The translations under genes were made by a program, and so were the position numbers. DNA of 64,000 nucleotides from the NCBI RefSeq assembly GCF_028200735.1, contig NZ_JAQKPV010000014.1, positions 1 to 64,000 on the forward strand, given 5' to 3'. Origin of the DNA: Streptomyces sp. ACA25 (GTDB taxonomy: Bacteria; Actinomycetota; Actinomycetes; Streptomycetales; Streptomycetaceae). Under the pieces are notes generated by a model. The model was not told the DNA's origin and made no database searches. It was given only the letters and a program-made list of their open reading frames with translations. Positions 9,169 to 16,824 of this stretch are shown in pieces. Position 1 is the first letter of the stretch. Every line of letters begins with the position of its first letter.

Positions 9169-10205
9169 GCGGGACACCACATCCAGAGGACGATGCCGGC
9201 AAGCCGGTTCTCATTCACGACCCGTCCTTGCGCGACGGCCATCACGCGGTCCGGCACAAGTTGAGCCGCGACCAGCTGCGGGCGTACGCGGAGGCCGCGA
9301 ACACCGCCGGCATTCCGGTGGTCGAGGTGGGGCACGGCAATGGCCTGGGCGCCTCCTCCTTCCAGGCCGGGCAGGCCAAACTCGGCGATGACGAAATGCT
9401 GTCGGTCGTCCGGGAGGCCCTGCCGGACAGCAAGATGGCCGTCTTCATGCTTCCAGGTTGGGGCACCACCACGGACCTGAAGGAGGCCATCGCCCACCAG
9501 GTCGACGTCGTACGGATCGGCACGCACTGCACTGAGGGAGACCTCGCCGAGCGCCACCTGGGCTTCCTGCGGGAGCGAGGCACCGAGGCGCAGGGCGTTC
9601 TCATGATGAGCCACATGGCCCATCCCGAGCAGCTGGCGAAGGAGTGCGCCCGCCTTGTGGAGTTCGGCGCTACCGCGGTGGGCATCTTCGATTCCGCCGG
9701 CCACTACCTGCCGGCGGACGTCACGAGCCGCATCGGCGCCATCTGCCAGGCCGTGGAGGTGCCCGTGATCTTCCACGGGCACAACAACCTCGGCATGGCC
9801 GTCGCCAACTCGATTGCCGCGGTGGAGGCGGGCGCGGGCATCCTGGACGCCTGCGCCCGGGGGTTCGGGGCCGGCGCCGGGAACACTCAGCTCGAGGTCC
9901 TGATACCGGTGCTGGAGCGGATGGGCTTCACTACGGGCATCGATCTGTACGGACTGCTCGACGCAGCGGACATTGCCGAGCGCGAGCTGATGCCGAACCC
10001 GCCAACCATCGATTCGGTGGCCATCGTCAGCGGTCTGGCCGGGGTGTTCTCCGGGTTCAAGAGCCGGGTGCTGGACATCTCCCAGCGGGAAGGAGTCGAC
10101 CCGCGGGACGTCTTCTTCGAGCTGGGCAAGCGGCAGGCGGTGGCGGGTCAGGAGGATCTCATTGTCGATGTGGCCCTTGCCCTGCGCGCGGGCCGCGCGG
10201 ACTGA
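9165..10205 (+). CDS. 4-hydroxy-2-oxovalerate aldolase family protein (MhpE/DmpG-like)
   Basis: A 346-residue pyruvate aldolase of the HMGL-like TIM-barrel class. It reversibly joins pyruvate to a short aldehyde: acetaldehyde gives 4-hydroxy-2-oxovalerate, propanal gives 4-hydroxy-2-oxohexanoate. Active-site elements are intact: LRDGHHAVRH with R23, D24 and the likely general base H27; metal-binding HGHNNL with H204 and H206; and the GAGAGN loop near 231-236. It overlaps the dehydrogenase by ATGA, so the two are translationally coupled. The N-terminus (about 12 residues before KPVLIHD) is slightly longer than usual. In this context the aldol-forming direction is inferred. Confidence 0.93.
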   Translation: MSGTPHPEDDAGKPVLIHDPSLRDGHHAVRHKLSRDQLRAYAEAANTAGIPVVEVGHGNGLGASSFQAGQAKLGDDEMLSVVREALPDSKMAVFMLPGWGTTTDLKEAIAHQVDVVRIGTHCTEGDLAERHLGFLRERGTEAQGVLMMSHMAHPEQLAKECARLVEFGATAVGIFDSAGHYLPADVTSRIGAICQAVEVPVIFHGHNNLGMAVANSIAAVEAGAGILDACARGFGAGAGNTQLEVLIPVLERMGFTTGIDLYGLLDAADIAERELMPNPPTIDSVAIVSGLAGVFSGFKSRVLDISQREGVDPRDVFFELGKRQAVAGQEDLIVDVALALRAGRAD

Positions 10206-10247
10206 AGCGGCGATCCGCCGGTGACACTTCCGAGGGAAGAGCCAGCT

Positions 10248-10484
10248 TTGCACGAAGTAGGAGTACTCAAGGACATCCTGGTCAGCGACCTTCAGCTGAG
10301 GGAGGAAGACATTGTGCCCAGCGCCACCCGTGAAGAGGTCGGACTGGACTCCCTTGCGGTGCTCGAACTCGTCACCGTGCTGAACGAGCGGCTCGGCATC
10401 GAGGTCCACGACTACGAGGTGCTGGACACCACCACGCTCGCCGATGTGGCGCGGCTGGTGGTGGAGCGGCAGGCGGCGGGCTGA
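10248..10484 (+). CDS. Free-standing acyl carrier protein
   Basis: A small acidic carrier protein of about 78 residues, whose phosphopantetheine serine lies in EVGLDSLAVLELV. The TTG at 10248 is chosen because GAGGGA lies about 10 bp upstream. An in-frame GTG at 10221 would add nine residues but has a weaker ribosome binding site. It sits between the aldolase and the aminotransferase, 42 bp after the former. LnmK-type enzymes, such as the one two genes downstream, load a carrier protein with propionyl groups, so this ACP is the obvious acceptor. No ketosynthase is nearby, so it probably does not serve a conventional polyketide line. Confidence 0.92.
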   Translation: MHEVGVLKDILVSDLQLREEDIVPSATREEVGLDSLAVLELVTVLNERLGIEVHDYEVLDTTTLADVARLVVERQAAG

Positions 10485-10582
10485 AAGCCCGCAGCGCGGA
10501 CGCGACGCGCCACGGCACAACAGACTCGGGCGCCGGAGATACTACCTGTGCGGGAGGCCGGCGCCCCCTTCCTTGGAGTTCC

Positions 10583-11710
10583 ATGTCTTTTCCGCCCCTT
10601 CGCAGCCTTCTCGATGCCCTGCCCGCCTATGAGCCGTCCGACGGTGTGTATGCCGGACCGACGAGGCCCCGGTTGCTCTCGGCGAACGAGTCCCCGCACG
10701 ACCCTCTGCCCGGCATCGTCGAGGCGATAGCGGCAGCCGGTGCCACGGTCAACCGCTACCCCGACCCCGGATGCGGAGCGCTGACGCTGGCCATCGCCGA
10801 AGCGCTGGGTACTGACGAGGACCAAGTCGTGGTGGGTGCCGGATCCGTCGCCCTCCTGCAGACACTGGTCCAATCGATCAGTGATCCGGGCGCTGAAGCC
10901 GTCTACGCGTGGCCCTCCTTCGAGCTCTACCCCGTGCTCTCCAAGCTCGCAGGGGTGGTCTCCGTACCGGTACCGCTTTCCGGGGCCGCTCACGACCTCC
11001 GGGCGATGGCCGACCGGATCACTCCGAGCACCCGCCTGGTCATCATCTGCAACCCGAACAACCCGACGGGCAGCGTCGTCGGAAGCGAGGACCTCGGCAG
11101 GTTCCTCGCGGCCGTCCCGCCGAGCTGTCTCGTGGCCATCGACGAGGCGTACCACGAGTACGTCCGGGCGCCGCAGACGTCCAGTGGCCTGCGCTTCTGC
11201 GAGGGTCACCCGAATGTGGTCGTGCTTCGCACCTTCTCCAAGGCGTATGGGCTGGCCGGGCTGAGGGTCGGTTATCTCATTGGTGACGCCCGGGTCGTCA
11301 GGAGGCTGCGCAAGGTCGGTCTGGCCTACTCGGTGAGCGCGGTTGCGCAGCGGGCCGCGGTAGCGGCGCTCGGCCTGGAGGAACAGTTGCTGCAGCGGGT
11401 CGGCACCACGGTGGCGGAACGTTCGCGAGTTCAGGACGCGCTGCTGGACGACGGCTGGCAGATCCCGGAGAGCCAGGCGAACTTTCTCTGGCTGCCTCTG
11501 GGCGAGGAGGCGGCAGGCTTCGGCCGGTGGTGTGCGAGTCAGGGGATAGCGGTGCGGACGTTCCCGGGCGAGGGCGTGCGCGTGTCGATCGGTTCCACGG
11601 AAGACGATGACGCGTTCCTCGCCGTGGCGAGCGAATGGCGCCGCAGGCCACCTGCCGCTCAGGACCCGGACCGCGAGGCCCGCCGGGTGCGGACGGCGGT
11701 GGACGTATGA
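10583..11710 (+). CDS. PLP-dependent aminotransferase, class I/II, HisC-like
   Basis: A 375-residue fold-type I aminotransferase most like histidinol-phosphate aminotransferases. It has the HisC-type opening LLSANESPHDPLPG, the motif NPNNPTG (157-163), D187 in IDEAYHEY, and the PLP lysine K220 in TFSKAYGLAG. A histidine-biosynthesis role is unlikely because no his genes are near. It lies in the cassette and overlaps the next gene by 4 bp. The natural reading is amination of the 2-oxo acid made by the three upstream enzymes, giving a nonproteinogenic amino acid. The start ATG 10583 has GGAG about 7 bp upstream. Confidence 0.9.
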   Translation: MSFPPLRSLLDALPAYEPSDGVYAGPTRPRLLSANESPHDPLPGIVEAIAAAGATVNRYPDPGCGALTLAIAEALGTDEDQVVVGAGSVALLQTLVQSISDPGAEAVYAWPSFELYPVLSKLAGVVSVPVPLSGAAHDLRAMADRITPSTRLVIICNPNNPTGSVVGSEDLGRFLAAVPPSCLVAIDEAYHEYVRAPQTSSGLRFCEGHPNVVVLRTFSKAYGLAGLRVGYLIGDARVVRRLRKVGLAYSVSAVAQRAAVAALGLEEQLLQRVGTTVAERSRVQDALLDDGWQIPESQANFLWLPLGEEAAGFGRWCASQGIAVRTFPGEGVRVSIGSTEDDDAFLAVASEWRRRPPAAQDPDREARRVRTAVDV

Positions 11711-12681
11711 CGAGGGCCAGCAGCGGACGCGGCGCCGTATCGGGGCAGGCACGCGGGGTTCCCCGCGACGTGGTCGTCACCCCTGGCATGTGCAGCGGCG
11801 GCTCGCTGATCTTCGGCCGGATCGGTGACTGGACCTGGCAGGTGGTGGGAGACTCCTGCGGGATGAACGTGCATGGCGCCCGAACCGCCGACGGGGATCC
11901 CGCCTACCTGTCCTTCTACTACTTTCATGTGCGGGGCGGCGAGGTAATCCATCCCCACGGGCTCACTTTCGGCGACGAACTCAGCGTCATGTCCCGGGCG
12001 TTCCGGTTCGGTACCCAGTCAGTCATTACCCTCCACCGGATGTCACCGGCCGGTCTTGAGCTGGCCGAGGGGGCCCTGGACCCCGCCGAGGTGTACGAAC
12101 ACCCGCATCCGGACTGCCTCTACGCGGAGACCTTCAACCGCTGGATCGCCCGCACCAGCGCGGGCAGTAACCGGAACCTGGCCCAGGTCGTACCTCCGGG
12201 CTTCTCCCACCATGACCTGCCGCTGTTGCCGAACGAGTACTCCCCCCGATCCCTGGTCGGCCGGGCACGGGCGACGGGTACCTTTTATCCCTCGGGTCCG
12301 CCGGCCTGCCACGAAGCCGGTTCGGCCCAGACCTTCGAATACGTACTGGACGTCGTACGCGATCTCAACGGCGCGGGGCTGATGTACTTCGCCTCCTATT
12401 TCTCCGTTTTCGACACGGTGCTGCTGCATCTGTGGCGGTCGCTGGGGCGCACCGACGAGCAGTTCCTGCGGCGCAAGGTGACCGACCAGAAGATCGGCTA
12501 CTTCGGCAACGCGGATCCGGGAGCAGTTTTCACCATCACCGCGCGCAGGTGGTGGAGCACGGAACGCCGGGACATCGAAATCGCCGACATGGCCATGCAC
12601 GACACCGCGACGGGGCAGTTGATCGCCGTCACCGCCCTCGAGGTCGCGGTCACCGAATCGGTCCCCAGCGGGGACGGGTGA
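11707..12681 (+). CDS. LnmK-like bifunctional acyltransferase/decarboxylase (double hot-dog)
   Basis: A 324-residue protein recognised by pattern as a member of the LnmK / Pnap_2097 biosynthetic family. Conserved blocks are VTPGMCSGGSLIFGRIGDW, YLSFYYFHVRG, HPHGLTFGD, FNRWI, DLNGAGLMYFASYFSVFDT and QKIGYFGNAD. In leinamycin biosynthesis LnmK takes methylmalonyl-CoA, decarboxylates it and delivers propionyl to an ACP, using an active-site tyrosine. The tyrosines Y67, Y71 and Y72 here lie in the likely active-site strand. The ATGA overlap couples it to the aminotransferase, and a free ACP lies two genes upstream. It could provide propionyl-ACP as source of the aldehyde carbon. The recognition is from memory, and substrate and acceptor are inference. 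Confidence 0.8.
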   Translation: MTRASSGRGAVSGQARGVPRDVVVTPGMCSGGSLIFGRIGDWTWQVVGDSCGMNVHGARTADGDPAYLSFYYFHVRGGEVIHPHGLTFGDELSVMSRAFRFGTQSVITLHRMSPAGLELAEGALDPAEVYEHPHPDCLYAETFNRWIARTSAGSNRNLAQVVPPGFSHHDLPLLPNEYSPRSLVGRARATGTFYPSGPPACHEAGSAQTFEYVLDVVRDLNGAGLMYFASYFSVFDTVLLHLWRSLGRTDEQFLRRKVTDQKIGYFGNADPGAVFTITARRWWSTERRDIEIADMAMHDTATGQLIAVTALEVAVTESVPSGDG

Positions 12682-12777
12682 AGCAGGGCCCGGAAGTGGC
12701 CGGGCAGCTGACACCGGCCGCTCGCCCCAGCTCAGTCCTCAGGGAGAGAAAGACCTCACCTCAGGACTGGCTTGATG

Positions 12778-12865
12778 TGGTGTCCGAGGGGGGACTTGAA
12801 CCCCCACGCCCGATAAAGGGCACTAGCACCTCAAGCTAGCGCGTCTGCCATTCCGCCACCCGGAC
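12778..12865 (-). tRNA. tRNA-Leu (anticodon GAG)
   Basis: The minus strand folds as a class II tRNA. The acceptor stem GTCCGGG pairs with CTCGGAC (one G-U). The anticodon stem CTAGC/GCTAG encloses loop TTGAGGT, giving anticodon GAG. There is a long variable arm (GCCC...GGGC) and a T-arm GGGGG/CCCCC with loop TTCAAGT. The 3' CCA is encoded (12778-12780). Its 3' end points to the biosynthetic cluster, the side on which tRNA-targeted elements usually insert. Confidence 0.97.
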
Positions 12866-13004
12866 AAGGTGTCTGCCGCGCGACCGGCTTCGACCGCGGC
12901 GACAGATCCACCATACCAAGCCGCACAGGGTGCTCCCGCCCGGTTCCGCGGCAGGGCGGAGCGCGACGGCCGGCCAACCGGACCAGCCACCCCCGGGCCG
13001 CGCC

Positions 13005-13268
13005 TCAGCGGGTCCGGAACTCCTCGGCCCGGTAGGAGCCCTCCTCCTGCACGAAGGAGCGCAGCACCCCGGAGAGCATGCCGGTGAGAAGTGCGATCAC
13101 GGCCACCCGGCTGATGTCAGCCGCGGCGCTGCCCAGGTCCGGCGCGGACAGGACGGCCAGCGGGAGGAGTGCCGCCAGGCCTGCCGCAGTGAACACCAGG
13201 GCGGTGAAGCTCACGGCCGCCAGCAGGGTGGCGCCCGCGGAGAGCACGTTGGACGATGGGTACCTCAC
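13005..13268 (-). CDS. Small two-helix membrane protein, unknown function
   Basis: An 87-residue protein with two hydrophobic segments, roughly 10-45 (long, Ala/Leu rich) and 52-70, then a charged C-terminus ending EEGSYRAEEFRTR. The GTG start at 13268 has GAGGTG upstream at good spacing, which supports a real gene. I do not recognise a family. It lies between the tRNA and a TetR gene on the same strand and may be cotranscribed with the latter, although 118 bp separate them. Confidence 0.6.
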   Translation of the reverse strand: MRYPSSNVLSAGATLLAAVSFTALVFTAAGLAALLPLAVLSAPDLGSAAADISRVAVIALLTGMLSGVLRSFVQEEGSYRAEEFRTR

Positions 13269-13386
13269 GGATCACCTCGCGTATGTGCCGCCGGGACAGA
13301 AGGTACGGGTGCACCTGCCGGTGCTTCGTCAAACGTGTCCGTGGCGATGCCGGTGCAGTCAGGGCGGACACCGAGAGTGGCGGCGG

Positions 13387-13989
13387 TCAGGCATCCGGGG
13401 CGAGCAGCCCGCGCTCCAGCGTGCGGATCACCCGCTCGGCCGCCTGGTGCTTGGACATGATCCCCTCACCGACCGCCTCCCAGCCGGCCGAGGTCAGATA
13501 CCAGATCGTCCGGACGAACCAGTCCGCGTCGATTCCCCGGTCGAAGACACCCGCCTCCTGGCCGCGGAGGAACAGCGCGCCCACCGGGGCGTGCGCCGCT
13601 TCCCATTCGCCCTCCTGCCACTTGTCGTCGGGCAGTTGGGTCTCGCCGAAGAGGAAGTCCATCCGTGGCCCGAGGTCGAAGAAGGTGCGCACCAGGCGCC
13701 GGAAGGCCTCGGCGGGCGTGTCCTCGTCGAGCGCGGCGTCCACGAGCGCCTGTCGGGTCGCCAGCATGGCGTCGTCCGCCAGCGCGTCGACCAGTGCGCT
13801 CCGGTCGGCGAAGTACCGGTGCAGCGTGCTGCGGCTGACCTCGGCGGCCTCGGCGATCTCCCGGAGCGAGGCGGCACGGTCCTGCGCGTAGACGGTGATC
13901 GCGGCGTCCAGGATCGCCCGACGGGTGCGAGGGGTGGTGCCCGGGGTCGCCTCCGGCCGGGTGCGGGACGGAGACTCCGGTCGTGTCAT
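13387..13989 (-). CDS. TetR-family transcriptional regulator
   Basis: A 200-residue regulator with an N-terminal HTH: TRRAILDAAITVYAQD, then SLREIAEAAEVSRSTLHRYF (about 38-57). The C-terminal ligand domain is variable, and its ligand cannot be predicted. It is divergent from the PH-domain gene pair at 14054. The 64-bp gap plus the start of that gene carries a near-perfect palindrome of TetR-operator type (14037-14055), so the protein probably represses its own promoter and the divergent genes. Confidence 0.93.
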   Translation of the reverse strand: MTRPESPSRTRPEATPGTTPRTRRAILDAAITVYAQDRAASLREIAEAAEVSRSTLHRYFADRSALVDALADDAMLATRQALVDAALDEDTPAEAFRRLVRTFFDLGPRMDFLFGETQLPDDKWQEGEWEAAHAPVGALFLRGQEAGVFDRGIDADWFVRTIWYLTSAGWEAVGEGIMSKHQAAERVIRTLERGLLAPDA

Positions 13990-14036
13990 GAGGAAAGGGT
14001 ACGCACCGAATCACAGTGGAGCTACAACGTACGATC

Positions 14037-14055
14037 ATGCGACACTGTGTCTCAT
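14037..14055. promoter_or_regulatory. Probable TetR operator palindrome
   Basis: A 19-bp inverted repeat ATGCGACAC-T-GTGTCTCAT with one mismatch; the inner 11 bp are perfect. It lies between the divergent TetR gene and the PH-domain gene and overlaps the first possible ATG of the latter (14054). Its form matches known ACAC-N-GTGT-type TetR operators. Binding is inferred. Confidence 0.6.
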
Positions 14056-14545
14056 GATGACAATGAAGCTGCGCCCGCCCAGGCATCGGATACAACGGCG
14101 GGCGATCGGCTGGTGGGTCACCCGTGGACTCTGCCTCCTGTTGCCGCTGGCCGGCGTACCGGCGCTCCTGTTCGGGTTCTGGGAAGCCTCCCGGCCGTGG
14201 ACCGGACCGCTCCTCGTCGTGATCCTTGTCCTGGGGCTGCTCCACGCCGCGGTGGTGCCGGGCTGGCGGTACGCCGTGCACCGCTGGGAGGTGACGGAGG
14301 AGGCTGTCTACGCTTCCAGCGGATGGTTCGTGCGCCAGTGGCGGATCGCGCCGATATCCCGCATCCAGACCGTGGACACCACCCGCGGCCCCCTCGAACA
14401 GCTGATGGGTCTGGCGACACTGGTGGTCACCACCGCGTCCTCCAGCGGCGCGGTGTCCATCCACGGCCTCACTCCGGAGGACGCGGCCGAGGCCGCCGAC
14501 CGGCTGACCGAGCTCACCCGGCGCACCCCGGGAGACGCCACATGA
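14054..14545 (+). CDS. Bacterial PH-domain membrane protein (YdbS-like)
   Basis: A protein of up to 163 residues with two transmembrane helices near the N-terminus (about 19-42 and 48-66). A bacterial pleckstrin-like domain follows (YAVHRWEVTEEAVYASSGWF, then RIQTVDTTRGPLEQLMGLA and TLVVTTASS). These are the marks of the YdbS-type family. ATG 14054 lies inside the palindrome; ATG 14063 (MKLRPPRH) is an alternative that would leave the operator in the leader. It overlaps the next gene by ATGA. YdbS/YdbT pairs are known membrane proteins of unclear mechanism in bacilli. Confidence 0.85.
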   Translation: MMTMKLRPPRHRIQRRAIGWWVTRGLCLLLPLAGVPALLFGFWEASRPWTGPLLVVILVLGLLHAAVVPGWRYAVHRWEVTEEAVYASSGWFVRQWRIAPISRIQTVDTTRGPLEQLMGLATLVVTTASSSGAVSIHGLTPEDAAEAADRLTELTRRTPGDAT

Positions 14546-16116
14546 CGATCGACGGTCTCGCGGAACAGGAGGAGTCCGCCCCGGCACCCGGCGGGGCCGA
14601 GGAAACACCGTGGCTGCGCCTCGACGCGAAGATGATCTGGGTGGACGCGCTGCGGGTGGTGCTCTCCCTCCTGCCCGCGGTGATCGCCGTGCTGGTGATC
14701 GACGGGGACCCGGCCCCCGCTGCGTTGGGGTCGGTCGGTGCGATCGCCGCCTGGGGCCTCGTCAATTCCATCGCCGACGTACTGCGCTGGGTGAAGACCC
14801 GCTACCGGATCACCGATGAGTACGTGGAACGGCGCACCGGTCTGTTCGTCAAGACCTACCGCTCGGTCGGACGGGACCGGATCCGCAGCGTGGATGCCGA
14901 CGCCAAGCTGCTGCAGCGCCTCGCCGGTCTGCGCCGCGTCAGGATCGGAGCAGGCCAGGCCAACACCGCCATGGAGTCCGCGCTCGTGCTGGACGCGGTG
15001 TCCCGTGAGGCGGCCGACCGGCTGCGGCGTGACCTTCTCGGGACCGGCCAGGCACCCGCCGCAACCGTGGCAGCGGCCGGAGGAGCAGAGGAGAAGGACG
15101 GACCCACCGAGGACGCGACTCAGGTGTTCGCCCGGCTGCGCTGGTGGTGGGTCTTCTACAACATGTTTTCCGTCTGGGCGTACTTCATGGCGGCCGGTCT
15201 GCTCTGGGGCGCCTACTGGATGACCGCGATGTTCGGGCTCGACCCGGGCGGCTGGCTCAGTGGTCTGGCCGACTGGGACTCCCTGGGCCGGGGATGGACC
15301 CTCGCCCTCGCCCTGGTGGTCACCGGCCTGCTCGGCGTCATCGGCCTCGCGGGCAACTTTTTCACCGAGAACGCCCATTTTCGGCTGGAGCGCGTGCTGG
15401 GCGAGCACGGCACCGTCCTGCGCACGACCCAGGGTCTGTTCAAGACCCGGGAGGTGAACCGGGACGACAACCGGCTGCGCGGCGTCACGCTCAGCGAGCC
15501 GCTGCTGTGGCGCTGGATGCGCATGGTCGACACCACGGTCATCACCACCGGCCTGTCGATCTGGAACATGACCTCCACCATCCTGCCGCGTGGCCCGATG
15601 AGCGTCGCCCGTCCCGTCGTGGCCTCCGTGCTCGATGAGCCGGACAATCCGCTCGACGCGCCGCTGCGGCGGCACCCGCGCGCCGCGCTGCGTCGCCGGC
15701 TGCTGTGGGCCGGCCTGATCACCGGGGCCGCGAGCGGCCTGCTGGGGTGGCTCGGCGGGACCACCCCCCTCCCCGGCAACCTCTGGTGGATCACCGCGCT
15801 GGTGCTGTACCCCCTCACCCTCTGGCTCGCTTGGGTCGCTCACCGGGCACTCGGACACACGGTGGCCGGGAACTACCTGGTGATCCGGTCCGGAGCCGTC
15901 AACCGGGCCACCTCGGTACTGCGGCGCCAAGCCGTGAGCGGGGTGGAGGTGCGGCAGTCCCTGCTCCAGCGCCGCCTCGGTCTGGCCACTGTCTCGGTGA
16001 CCACCGCCGCCGGCCACGGCCTCTACCGGGCCCCCGACGTAGCGGCGGGGGAAGCCCTCGACTTCGCCGAAGCGGCGCTGCCCGGCTATCTGGAGGCGTT
16101 CCGATTGCGGGACTGA
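14542..16116 (+). CDS. Bacterial PH-domain membrane protein (YdbT-like)
   Basis: A 524-residue partner of the preceding protein. It contains repeated units of a pair of membrane helices followed by a PH-like domain: the motif RYRITDEYVERRTGLF with RIRSVD near 90-115, a second unit after about residue 205 (RWWWVFYNMFSVWAYF), and a third after about 395 with YLVIRSGAVNRATSVLRR. The start overlaps the upstream stop (ATGA), so it is translationally coupled. The tandem arrangement is standard for YdbT-like proteins. The role in the envelope is unknown. Confidence 0.85.
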   Translation: MTIDGLAEQEESAPAPGGAEETPWLRLDAKMIWVDALRVVLSLLPAVIAVLVIDGDPAPAALGSVGAIAAWGLVNSIADVLRWVKTRYRITDEYVERRTGLFVKTYRSVGRDRIRSVDADAKLLQRLAGLRRVRIGAGQANTAMESALVLDAVSREAADRLRRDLLGTGQAPAATVAAAGGAEEKDGPTEDATQVFARLRWWWVFYNMFSVWAYFMAAGLLWGAYWMTAMFGLDPGGWLSGLADWDSLGRGWTLALALVVTGLLGVIGLAGNFFTENAHFRLERVLGEHGTVLRTTQGLFKTREVNRDDNRLRGVTLSEPLLWRWMRMVDTTVITTGLSIWNMTSTILPRGPMSVARPVVASVLDEPDNPLDAPLRRHPRAALRRRLLWAGLITGAASGLLGWLGGTTPLPGNLWWITALVLYPLTLWLAWVAHRALGHTVAGNYLVIRSGAVNRATSVLRRQAVSGVEVRQSLLQRRLGLATVSVTTAAGHGLYRAPDVAAGEALDFAEAALPGYLEAFRLRD

Positions 16117-16252
16117 CCGCCGCGCGGCAGCCCTCCGCGCGCTCGGAGCGAAAAATATGCTGACGAACTCTCCCTTTCCTCAGATATCAGCGGATGATGG
16201 AGGTCAGACACCGCGAGGCAGCAGGGCAGCCGCCCCTGGCGAAGGAGGAGCC

Positions 16253-16705
16253 ATGTCTCCGACCACTGGACTGCTCGCACGGCTCCCCCCTGACCACCGG
16301 GAGCGACTGCGGGATCTCGGCCGCGAAGTGGCCTTCCCGATCGAGGCCGAGATCTTCGCCGAGGGCGGCACGGCCGACCGCTTCTGGATCATCCGGACCG
16401 GATCGGTGACGCTGTGCGTCAACGTTCCCGGACGCCGTGTCCCCATCGAAACCCTCGGGCATGGGGAGCTCCTGGGCTGGTCATGGCTGTTCCCGCCCTA
16501 TGTCTGGCACCTGGGTGCCGTGACGGGCAGCCCGGTGCGGGCCCTGGAGTTCGACGCCGGAGAGGTGCGTGAGCTCTGCCGGCAGGACTCCGTGCTCGGG
16601 CTGGCGCTCACCCACGCCTGCGCCGAAGCCATCTCCCAGCGGCTCCAGGAGGCCCGCGCCCGGCTCGCGGACGCCTACCGTGCGGGAGCGGCCCCCGTCT
16701 GGTAG
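16253..16705 (+). CDS. Cyclic-nucleotide-binding-domain protein without DNA-binding domain
   Basis: A 150-residue protein that is almost only a Crp-type beta-roll: EIFAEGGTADRFWIIRTGSVTL (about 37-58), then IETLGHGELLGWSWLFPPY with the glycine pattern of the phosphate-binding cassette. It ends in a helix (SQRLQEARARLADAYR). No helix-turn-helix follows, so it is not a complete Crp/Fnr regulator. It may sense a ligand and act through a partner. The start ATG 16253 has a strong GAAGGAGGAG ribosome binding site. Confidence 0.85.
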   Translation: MSPTTGLLARLPPDHRERLRDLGREVAFPIEAEIFAEGGTADRFWIIRTGSVTLCVNVPGRRVPIETLGHGELLGWSWLFPPYVWHLGAVTGSPVRALEFDAGEVRELCRQDSVLGLALTHACAEAISQRLQEARARLADAYRAGAAPVW

Positions 16706-16824
16706 CCGTCGGCCGGCGGGGACGGGAGAAGCGGGCGCGCTTCCGCGTGAGCCAGGGACGTCTCGACGTGGAAACACGCCAGGGCCGGGCACGGGGACGA
16801 CCGTCCGCGCATGACGTGGAACAG

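Noticed and set aside
8718..10520. A 600-codon open frame on the minus strand
   Set aside because: It lies fully opposite the dehydrogenase, aldolase and ACP genes, all with intact active-site motifs. Its own product is low-complexity and arises from the GC bias at third codon positions.
10583..11710. Calling the aminotransferase histidinol-phosphate aminotransferase (hisC)
   Set aside because: Sequence type is HisC-like, but there are no histidine genes nearby and the operon context is biosynthetic, so no gene symbol is given.
13078..14541. Long upstream extension of the frame of the YdbT-like protein
   Set aside because: The extension crosses the TetR gene and the PH-domain gene on the opposite or another frame. 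The ATG overlapping the preceding stop is the natural start.
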